The position numbers were made by a program, and so were the translations under genes. From positions 1-36,853 of the forward strand of contig JBCCEW010000040.1 in assembly GCA_039030075.1 (NCBI GenBank): a DNA stretch of 36,853 nucleotides. The letters run 5' to 3'. The notes beneath the pieces are model-generated. The model saw only the letters and a program-made list of their open reading frames with translations. It was not told the origin of the DNA and did no database searches. This document shows positions 25,135 to 31,443 of the stretch, in pieces (the stretch's first letter is position 1; the number at the start of each line of letters is the position of its first letter). The DNA comes from Myxococcota bacterium (lineage in GTDB: Bacteria > Myxococcota_A > UBA9160 > SMWR01).

Positions 25135-26454
25135 TTAGGCGTCGGGCGCCGCCGCGCGTCGGCGCGCCCAGAAGAAGAGCGGAATCCCCAGCGAGACCGT
25201 GCCGAGGGAGAGCAACGCCTCCACGGGCCGTTCGACTGCGGCATAGGACGCGGTCCACAGGGACGCAGCGACGAACGCGATTGGCACCCAGGGGTATCCC
25301 GGGGTGCGGAACGGTCGCTCCAGCGCGGGTTCGCCGCGCCGCAGGGCGGGGACGCACGCGACGGCGAGGGCGCCAAAGATCGCGAGGGCGACGCCGGCGT
25401 ACACGACGATCTGTTCGAAGGTGCCCGTGAACAGGAGCAGCGTGACCCAGACGCTCTGGAGGAGCGTTGCCACGAGCGGCGCACCGCCCGACGTCGTGCC
25501 ACCGAGCGACGCGGGCAGCGCCCCGTCCTCGGCCATCGCCAGGGTGACGCGCGGACCAGCCCAGACCATGCTGCTCACCGAGCCCGCGATCGAGACGCAC
25601 AAGACCGCGACGACGACGCGCGCGGCGTCGCCCCCGAAAAGGGCGCGGGCCGATTTCTCGGCCACCGGGAGCACGGGGTCTGCGCCGAGGGCCGAGACCG
25701 GCAACGCCGCGAAGTACACGACGTTCACGGCCAGGTAGAGCGCGGTCACGAACACCGTGCCCCCGACCAGAGCGAGCGGGAGCGAACGCGCCGGATCGCG
25801 CATCTCGCCCGCGATGTAACTCGCCGCGTTCCAGCCCGAGAACGAGTAGAGCACGAACACCAACCCGACGGCGGCCGCGCCGAACCGGGGTTCGGCAGTG
25901 GCGAGCCCGGGGGTCTCGGCGGTGTCGCCGCCGACCACGAAGGCGAGACCGACGCCCACCAGGATCGGGGCGATCTTCAACACGGTGACCGCGCGTTGGA
26001 AGCGACCGCTCGCCTCGACGCCGAGCAGGTGGACCGCCGTGATGCTCCATACGAGGACGACGCCGATCCAGGCGGCGTCCCACTCGGCGAGTGTCGGCGC
26101 GAGTCGCTGCAGGTAGGCGGCGAACGCGGCGGCCGACGCGGCGATCGCGCCACCGAAGCCGAGGGCGAAGGAAGTCCAGCCGCTGAGGAAACCGGCGAGC
26201 GGACCGAAGGCGCGCCGCAGATAGACGTATTCACCACCGACCCGCGGCAGCGCCGCACCCAACTCGGCATAGGAGAGGGCACCGGCCAGCGCGAGCACGC
26301 CGCCGAGCAGCCAGAGACCGAGGATCCAGGCTTCCGAGCCCAGGTCTCGCGCCAGGAAGCCGGTGGTGGTGAAGATCCCGCTGCCCACCGCGTTCGAGAC
26401 GAGCAGACACGCGGCGGTGAAGGCGCCGACGCGGGCGAGGTCGCTGCCGGTCAT
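25135..26454 (-). CDS. APC-family amino-acid/polyamine permease
   Basis: A 439-residue transporter with about 12 membrane helices. The start is ATG 26454, overlapping the methyltransferase stop by 4 bp (ATGA); the frame open upstream of it is antisense-like. The APC substrate motif NAVGSGIFTTTGFLARDLG opens helix 1, followed by LALAGALSYAELGAALPRVGGEYVYLRRAFG in helix 2, the family's most conserved segment, and YSFSGWNAASYIAGEMRDPARSLPLAL in helix 6. The substrate is not readable; the overall pattern is closer to the LAT/basic-APC type than to gamma-aminobutyrate transporters. It is the last gene of the operon that starts with the TetR regulator. Confidence 0.9.
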   Translation of the reverse strand: MTGSDLARVGAFTAACLLVSNAVGSGIFTTTGFLARDLGSEAWILGLWLLGGVLALAGALSYAELGAALPRVGGEYVYLRRAFGPLAGFLSGWTSFALGFGGAIAASAAAFAAYLQRLAPTLAEWDAAWIGVVLVWSITAVHLLGVEASGRFQRAVTVLKIAPILVGVGLAFVVGGDTAETPGLATAEPRFGAAAVGLVFVLYSFSGWNAASYIAGEMRDPARSLPLALVGGTVFVTALYLAVNVVYFAALPVSALGADPVLPVAEKSARALFGGDAARVVVAVLCVSIAGSVSSMVWAGPRVTLAMAEDGALPASLGGTTSGGAPLVATLLQSVWVTLLLFTGTFEQIVVYAGVALAIFGALAVACVPALRRGEPALERPFRTPGYPWVPIAFVAASLWTASYAAVERPVEALLSLGTVSLGIPLFFWARRRAAAPDA

Positions 26455-27128
26455 TCTCGGCTTTGGGCACGCTCGGTGCGCGCATCGGCCGGATTCTCGA
26501 GAGGTGCGAACACCTCGAAGATCTGCACCGGAAGGAAATCGTGGCTCGTCGTGTGTTGGAAGCCGGCGGCCTGGAGAGCGTCGACGACATCGGCGCTTCG
26601 GCTCCAGTGCCCTGCGTTCTGGAACAGGCTGAGCACGCCGCCCAGGTCCTGGTTCGGCTCGAGGATCGCGACCCGTCCCGACGGCCGGAGATCTCGTTCC
26701 CGCAGCCGCGCGAAGTAAGGTGCCTGGTCTTCGATGTGGTGGAAGGTGTTCACGGTGAAGAGCACGTCGATCGCGCCGTCGGGCAGCATGGGATCCTCGA
26801 ACTCTCCGCGCACGACCTGAACGTTCTCGAGACCCGCGTCGGCGACGAAGCGCTCGAGCTCTTGGACCAGCTCGGCGTCGACCTCGACGGCGTAGACCTT
26901 GCCGTTCGCACCGACGGCGTTCGAGAGGTAGGGCAGGAAGTATCCCTCGCCAGCGCCCAGGTCGGCCACCGTCTGGCCGGGTTCGAGCGCGAGCACGTCC
27001 ACCACCCGTTCGGGGTGCTGCCACGCGGCGCGGCTTCCGAGGCGGCTGAACTCGAGCTTCGACACGTTCTGGCAGCCGAGCAGACCGAACAGGACGAACC
27101 CGACGAGGCTGACCCGCGTGGCCCGCAT
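26451..27128 (-). CDS. Class I methyltransferase-fold protein with a lipoprotein signal
   Basis: From ATG 27128, whose A and TG share bases with the rhodanese stop (TGATG), 225 residues. Residues 1-19 read as a lipoprotein signal: MRATRVSLVGFVLFGLLGC with lipobox LLGC. After about 20 residues the SAM-binding fold begins: motif I VADLGAGEGYFLPYL (54-68), VYAVEVD as the acidic end of strand 2, VLFTVNTFHHIED and VAILEPNQD. A SAM-dependent methyltransferase on the outside of the inner membrane would lack SAM, so either the signal is not used or the domain binds something else. Cotranslated with rhodanese upstream and permease downstream. Confidence 0.82.
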   Translation of the reverse strand: MRATRVSLVGFVLFGLLGCQNVSKLEFSRLGSRAAWQHPERVVDVLALEPGQTVADLGAGEGYFLPYLSNAVGANGKVYAVEVDAELVQELERFVADAGLENVQVVRGEFEDPMLPDGAIDVLFTVNTFHHIEDQAPYFARLRERDLRPSGRVAILEPNQDLGGVLSLFQNAGHWSRSADVVDALQAAGFQHTTSHDFLPVQIFEVFAPLENPADARTERAQSRE

Positions 27129-27571
27129 CACGAGCGCACTCCGGCGGTCAGGCGCGCGACGGTGCGCCCGGCCCGGATCCAGCCCGCGAGGCCTTCGGGC
27201 AGCACGGAAACGTCGTGGTAGCCGGCGTCGCGGGCCTTGCGCGCGGCCTCGGTCGCCGATGTACACCAGGCGTTGTAACAGTAGAAGACGAGCGGGGTGA
27301 AACGGTCGGCCGGAAGCTCCCGCTCGGGGTCGTAGTCGCGGTAGCTCGTGAGGAGCCGCGCACCCGGGATCACGCCGTTCTTCTCGCGGGTGTCCGCGCT
27401 GTTCGCGTCGACCAACACCGGCGGGCGCTGTGGATCGTCGAGACGCTGCACCAGTTCGGGGACGTCCAACACGCCCAGTCCTTCGTGGCTCGGGAGCGCG
27501 ATCCACGCGGTGAGCGCCACGCTGCCGAGGAGGATCGGAGCGGCGATCGGAAGTAGACGTCGGGTCTTCAT
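27128..27571 (-). CDS. Exported or membrane-anchored rhodanese-like protein
   Basis: A 147-residue single-domain rhodanese. ATG 27571 has AGGAG about eight bases upstream. Residues 5-26 are a hydrophobic signal or anchor (LLPIAAPILLGSVALTAWIAL). The rhodanese fold follows: LDVPELVQRLDDPQRPPVLVDANSADTREKNGVIPGA (the family's D-x-R-x4-H-I-P-G-A site, here without the His) and the active loop VFYCYNAWCTSATEAARKARDAGY, with the nucleophile most likely the first Cys and a second Cys five residues on. Such proteins move sulfane sulfur or bind oxidised thiols. It lies 34 bp after tetR and 1 bp over the methyltransferase start. Confidence 0.83.
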   Translation of the reverse strand: MKTRRLLPIAAPILLGSVALTAWIALPSHEGLGVLDVPELVQRLDDPQRPPVLVDANSADTREKNGVIPGARLLTSYRDYDPERELPADRFTPLVFYCYNAWCTSATEAARKARDAGYHDVSVLPEGLAGWIRAGRTVARLTAGVRS

Positions 27572-27605
27572 CGAAGGGTCTCCTGAGGGTTGGGGGGGAG
27601 GGAAC

Positions 27606-28307
27606 TCAGTCGGGCGGCAAGAGCGCCGCGAGCAACATTTGGATCGCGGTTTCCTCGGCCACCGCCGGAGGGATCTCCTGCGGTGCCGGGTCCCAATGGA
27701 TGTGCACGGCCCAGGTGGTCAGCGACTCGGAGACGAACCGCGCGGCGACGAGTGGGTCGGGGTAGCGGCGAAACGCGCCTTGCTGGGCGCCCGCGTCGAG
27801 CACGTTCGCGAGGGCCGCGACCAGGGCAGCGCGACCGTCGCGGTAGAAGGTCTGGCCGAGCTCGGTCGATTCGAGCTCACAGCGGTCGATCAGCTTGATC
27901 GCGGTCCGGAAGCGGCTGAGCAGACCGAAGACGTCGCGCAGGATGGTCTCGAGGCAGGCCCGTGCGGTCTTGGGGCCGAGTCGTTCGGGCAGTCCCGAGG
28001 CCAGAGAGTCCGGCATGCCGGCCTCGGCGAGCACCCGCTCGAGGTCGCGCTGCAGGGCGTCGGGCGGTCGGGTCGCGAGCGGGAGGGGGAGGGCGTCCGG
28101 GTCTGCGAGTTCGCCGGCCGCGTAGCGGATCGCGTGGTCGAAGAGCGCCTCCTTGCTCTCGACGTAGAGGTAGAGCGTGCCCTTCGCGACCCCGAGCTCC
28201 TGGGCGACGTCGGCCATCTGGGCCCGCCGATACCCCTGCCGGATGAAGACCCGGGTCGCGGCTTCGAGGAGGTCACGGATACGGTTCGGCGGGGTCTGGC
28301 GGGGCAC
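27606..28307 (-). CDS. TetR-family transcriptional regulator
   Basis: A 233-residue regulator. The N-terminal HTH is standard for TetR: RIRDLLEAATRVFIRQGYRRAQMADVAQELGVAKGTLYLYVESKEALFDHAI (residues 9-60). The rest is a helical ligand-binding domain without recognisable specificity. The start is GTG 28307, which stands only 8 bases after the -10 box of the promoter at 28315-28342, so the message is probably leaderless. A palindrome of TetR type lies within that promoter, so it most likely represses itself and the rhodanese, methyltransferase and permease genes downstream on the same strand. Confidence 0.92.
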   Translation of the reverse strand: MPRQTPPNRIRDLLEAATRVFIRQGYRRAQMADVAQELGVAKGTLYLYVESKEALFDHAIRYAAGELADPDALPLPLATRPPDALQRDLERVLAEAGMPDSLASGLPERLGPKTARACLETILRDVFGLLSRFRTAIKLIDRCELESTELGQTFYRDGRAALVAALANVLDAGAQQGAFRRYPDPLVAARFVSESLTTWAVHIHWDPAPQEIPPAVAEETAIQMLLAALLPPD

Positions 28308-28314
28308 GTTCGGG

Positions 28315-28342
28315 AGTATAAATGACCGAATAGGTCAGTCAA
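28315..28342 (-). promoter_or_regulatory. Promoter with embedded TetR-type operator
   Basis: Minus strand: -35 TTGACT (28342-28337), 16-bp spacer, -10 TATACT (28320-28315), both near the sigma-70 consensus. The spacer holds the inverted repeat TGACC-TATTC-GGTCA (28337-28323), overlapping the last base of the -35. A bound repressor would block polymerase. The expected start of transcription (about 28308) is next to the GTG of the regulator. This is the best promoter in the window. Confidence 0.78.
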
Positions 28343-28368
28343 TATCGGATGCAGCGACAGCCCTCCCT

Positions 28369-28396
28369 AGCCCTCCCTGTCTCAAGAGGGAGGGCT
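28369..28396 (-). terminator. Strong hairpin at the end of the PEP-CTERM gene
   Basis: A perfect 10-bp inverted repeat, AGCCCTCCCT and AGGGAGGGCT around an 8-base loop, begins in the last base of the stop codon of the PEP-CTERM gene. A second direct copy of AGCCCTCCCT lies at 28359-28368 and could form the alternative stem. No T tract follows, so it may act as an mRNA-stabilising or Rho-assisted terminator. It separates that gene from the tetR promoter 27 bp further on. Confidence 0.55.
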
Positions 28397-29982
28397 TACC
28401 TGCGGCGGCGGGCGCGGGGCAGAACGAGGAGCACCGCTGCCACCATCCACCGGAGGCCAGAGGGCTCGGGCAGCAGCAGCGCCGGACTGAACTCGCTGGT
28501 GTTGAATGCGCCATCCGTCGCCGTGGCCACGATTTCGGTCCCAGGTCCCAGTGGCAGCGAGGGAGTGAAACTCACCTTGCGGAAGTTCAGCTGCGACGCC
28601 AGCGGGTAGCTGTCCGAGCCGAGCCAGATCCGCCCTTCATCCCCCTCGGCGAGGTAGAAGTCGACCGTGAACGGGAAGGGCGCCTCGGTTGCGGCGCTAT
28701 CGACGAGGTAGCGAACCGTCAGCGTATCCGTGGCGGTGTCGTACTCGGTCTGGGTGGAGTCGAACTCCGGAAAGTTCATCCGGCGGTTCGCGCCGCCGTC
28801 GATGTCGAGAGAGTCGTTGGCGGTCGCACCGTCGGCGCCCAGGTCGATACCGAGCCCCGAGTTTCCCCGCATCGAGTTGCCGCGAACGAGATTGTTCTCC
28901 CCCGCGAGCACCGAGACGCCCGTCGTCGCGTTGAAAGCGATGGTGTTGAACGCGGCGCCCACGTCCCCCACCCGCGTCAGCGTCGTCGTGATGAAGACGC
29001 CGCTGCCGCCGTTGCCGAGCGGAGAGGTCTCCGAGACGTCGGTTCCGATCGCGTTCGCGACCACGTCGGTCTGACTGCTCCCCACGAACACGCCGCCGAG
29101 CTGGTTGCCCGAGATCAGGTTTCCGGCGCGCACCGGAATGGTGCTCGAGCCGGTGAAGAAGCCCCCGACGTCTCCGACCGAGTTCAAGCCCGAAGTGGTG
29201 ACGTACACGCCGAACCCCAGGTTCGGGACGGCCTGGGTGCCCGTGACGTCCGTGCCGATCCGGTTACCCGAAAGGATGTTGTTGTCGCCGCGGATCTCGA
29301 CCCCGTCATCGCCGTTTCCGGAGATGACGTTGCCTTTGCCCGTGCAGCCGGTGACCTGGTTGCAGGTGCGTCCGACGACGACGTGGTCCGCAAACTCCTC
29401 GATCTGGAGTCCGAAGCCGCCGTTGCCTGCACCGACGGAGCCAAGGTCGATGCCGAGATGGCAGCCCTCGACGGTGACATCCTGGTTGCCCTGCGTGATG
29501 CGCAGGCCCGTGCCGGGGAATTCGATGATCGTGAGGCCCCGGACGGTCGATCCTGCGCTTCCCGAGATGAGGGTGAGGCCACTGCCACTCGCCAACGCGG
29601 ATCCGTCGAGGACGATGACCGGGAGCGCCCACGGGTCGGCGGTTCCGTAGCCCGGTGCGGTGTAGCCGTCGATCACGATCTCGTTTCCGAGGGGTGGATA
29701 GGGGGTTTGAGGGGCGAGGACGACCTGGCCGTTCGCATCCGGAGTCAAAGAGGTGGACGAGAACGCGATCGTGTCGCCGTTGCTCGCCTCTTCGAGGGCC
29801 GCGCGGAACGTGCACTCGGGAAACGGGAAGGGGCCGATGAACACCACGCCACCCGTGTTGCAAGTGCCGTCGACGGGGTTGGTATCCCCACTGTCGCCTG
29901 CCGAGTTCACGGTGAGGGTGACGCCGGCCACGGGAGCGCCGAGCGCGAAGACCAGGACGAGGGCGACGCCTGCGATTCGCAT
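28396..29982 (-). CDS. CSLREA-type parallel beta-helix surface protein with PEP-CTERM sorting signal
   Basis: A 528-residue secreted protein. ATG 29982 has GAGG about five bases upstream. Residues 1-20 are a signal peptide (IAGVALVLVFALGAPVAG). Next is a CSLREA-like module: LTVNSAGDSGDTNPVDGTCNTG then CTFRAALEEASNGDTIAF. The middle is a right-handed beta-helix with repeated coils such as GNVISGNGDDGVEI, NILSGNRIGTDVTG, GNLISGNQLGGVFV and VVANAIGTDVSE. A beta-sandwich-like part follows (VRYLVDSAATEAPFPFTVDFYL). The C-terminus, PEPSGLRWMVAAVLLVLPRARRRR, is a PEP-CTERM signal, recognised and cut by an exosortase, so the protein should be processed to the cell surface or matrix. No exosortase gene is in the window. 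Confidence 0.88.
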   Translation of the reverse strand: MRIAGVALVLVFALGAPVAGVTLTVNSAGDSGDTNPVDGTCNTGGVVFIGPFPFPECTFRAALEEASNGDTIAFSSTSLTPDANGQVVLAPQTPYPPLGNEIVIDGYTAPGYGTADPWALPVIVLDGSALASGSGLTLISGSAGSTVRGLTIIEFPGTGLRITQGNQDVTVEGCHLGIDLGSVGAGNGGFGLQIEEFADHVVVGRTCNQVTGCTGKGNVISGNGDDGVEIRGDNNILSGNRIGTDVTGTQAVPNLGFGVYVTTSGLNSVGDVGGFFTGSSTIPVRAGNLISGNQLGGVFVGSSQTDVVANAIGTDVSETSPLGNGGSGVFITTTLTRVGDVGAAFNTIAFNATTGVSVLAGENNLVRGNSMRGNSGLGIDLGADGATANDSLDIDGGANRRMNFPEFDSTQTEYDTATDTLTVRYLVDSAATEAPFPFTVDFYLAEGDEGRIWLGSDSYPLASQLNFRKVSFTPSLPLGPGTEIVATATDGAFNTSEFSPALLLPEPSGLRWMVAAVLLVLPRARRRR

Positions 29983-30071
29983 GGGGACCTCGCGATAGCG
30001 GGTCCACGGGCACCCGCGGTTGGATCCAGATCGGTGACGATCCAGGTGCGTCGAGCATACGCCCGTCGGCG

Positions 30072-30698
30072 TTACGGGTGTCGCTCCTGCGGGACGCTCA
30101 GGTACTCGGCGAGAGCCTCGGTGACCCGCCCGGTTTCTCGCTGCCAGGCGAGGCGCGCGAGCATGCGGGCCAGCGTTCCATCGACGCGCCCTTCCGCGCG
30201 GTAGCGGACGCGCGTCCGACTCTCGTCGAGGGCTTCGACTCGCCACTCGCTGCGGAAGTCCTCGAGCCGCACGACCTCGGGGGGCGCCTCGGGGGCGGCT
30301 CCGGGGAGGCCAAGGGCCTCGAGCACGAAGAGCCCCGGGGCGTTCCGCCAGCGATAGCGCGCGACGTAGTCACGGTCGCTCGCCGGCCAGGGGAACTCCT
30401 GGCGGCCGTAGACGCGGGCCTCCGCCTCGGCGCGGGAGAGCACGCGCCACTCGACGACGGTGGGAAACCAAGCACCGAACCTCTCGAGATCCAGCAGGGC
30501 CGCCCGGACTCCTTCGAGTGGCTGCTCCAGCACGGTTTGCGCCTCGGCGTGCAGCCAGTCGGTTTCGCTCTCGCCACCCGCCGGGCGGGCCACGAACGCG
30601 ACCACCACCGCGAGGGACACGCCCAACCCGACCCAGGAACGGGCCCATCCGGACCCGAAAGAACGCCGCTCGCGAAACCGACGGTCGTCCACCGTCAT
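30072..30698 (-). CDS. START/SRPBCC-like lipid-binding domain protein, exported
   Basis: From ATG 30698 it has 208 residues; a TTG at 30719 would add seven. A basic start is followed by a signal or anchor helix (VGLGVSLAVVVAFVARPAGG). The rest reads as a START/SRPBCC domain: TVLEQPLEGVRAALLDLERFGAWFPTVVEWRVLSR, then EFPWPASDRDYVARYRWR and FRSEWRVEALDESRTRVRYRAEGRVDG, with the family's long C-terminal helix (LARMLARLAWQRETGRVTEALAEYL). Such domains bind lipids or other hydrophobic ligands. The start lies only 10 bp from that of the divergent plsC, so their promoters must overlap the coding regions. Confidence 0.78.
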   Translation of the reverse strand: MTVDDRRFRERRSFGSGWARSWVGLGVSLAVVVAFVARPAGGESETDWLHAEAQTVLEQPLEGVRAALLDLERFGAWFPTVVEWRVLSRAEAEARVYGRQEFPWPASDRDYVARYRWRNAPGLFVLEALGLPGAAPEAPPEVVRLEDFRSEWRVEALDESRTRVRYRAEGRVDGTLARMLARLAWQRETGRVTEALAEYLSVPQERHP

Positions 30699-30708
30699 CC
30701 GAGGTCGC

Positions 30709-31437
30709 GTGATCTCCAAGCTTCGCTCCGCCTATGCCTGGGTTCTGCTCTCGGTCCTGATGCTCGCGCTGTTCCCAGCGGCGCGCTGCTACGCGGCCTG
30801 GAACCGCCACCGCGATCCTCGGGGTGACGGGCTGCGACGCTTCTGTGCCCGCTGGATCGCGCTCTACGGTCACTGGACGCCGCTCTATCGCTTCGAGGTC
30901 GAAGGCCGCGAGCATCTCCCGTCGCAGGGGCCCTTCGTGTTGGTGGCCAACCACGAGTCCGGGCTGGACGTTCTGTGCCTACAGATGCTCGGGACCACGG
31001 CGCGTTTCCTCGCCGAGCACTGGCTCTTCGACATCCCGCTCTCGGGCCCCCTGTTTCGCCGCGCCGGACACATCCCGGTCGAGGTCGGGAACCGCGAGAG
31101 CGGTCGTGCCGCGCTCGAAACGGCCGCCGATGCATTGGTGGAGGGAACCCCGGTGGCGGTCTTCCCAGAAGGCCAGCTTCGCCCGGATGGGCTCTCCGAT
31201 TTCAAGCCGGGTGCCTTCGTGTTGGCGCAGCGTGCCGGCGTTCCCCTGGTCCCGGTGCGGATCGTGGGCGCGGGCGACGCCTGGCGTCCCGGCACCCTGG
31301 TCGTTCGGGGGAAGCACGTGATCCGCATCCGGGTGCTCGAGCCCGTCGCGCCGGAAGCCCTGGGCGACGATCCGAAGCCGCTCTCCGATCGGGTGCACGA
31401 GCGCCTGCGGCGCGCCGAGTTCGACGCGGAGGCGTGA
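30709..31437 (+). CDS. plsC: 1-acyl-sn-glycerol-3-phosphate acyltransferase
   Basis: PlsC acylates lysophosphatidic acid to phosphatidic acid at the inner membrane. The 242-residue protein from GTG 30709 (GAGG four bases upstream) has one N-terminal membrane helix (AYAWVLLSVLMLALFPA), the catalytic HX4D motif H82-ESGL-D87, ARFLAEHWLFDIPLSG with the usual basic/hydrophobic groove, and VAVFPEGQLRPDG (149-161), where the family normally has FPEGTRS. The loss of the Thr-Arg pair is worth noting but occurs in some members. The neighbouring START-like gene suggests a lipid theme. The stop faces the ispG stop at 6 bp. Confidence 0.9.
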   Translation: MISKLRSAYAWVLLSVLMLALFPAARCYAAWNRHRDPRGDGLRRFCARWIALYGHWTPLYRFEVEGREHLPSQGPFVLVANHESGLDVLCLQMLGTTARFLAEHWLFDIPLSGPLFRRAGHIPVEVGNRESGRAALETAADALVEGTPVAVFPEGQLRPDGLSDFKPGAFVLAQRAGVPLVPVRIVGAGDAWRPGTLVVRGKHVIRIRVLEPVAPEALGDDPKPLSDRVHERLRRAEFDAEA

Positions 31438-31443
31438 AGTCGG

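Noticed and set aside
30023-30045. Direct repeat GATCCAG twice, 16 bp apart, upstream of the PEP-CTERM gene
   Set aside because: Seven bases twice in a short GC-rich gap is weak; no sigma-54 promoter pattern (GG-N10-GC) known for some PEP-CTERM genes was found with it.
28177-30204. 675-codon open frame on the plus strand opposite the PEP-CTERM gene
   Set aside because: The minus-strand protein has a signal peptide, beta-helix repeats and a sorting signal; the plus-strand frame has none of these.
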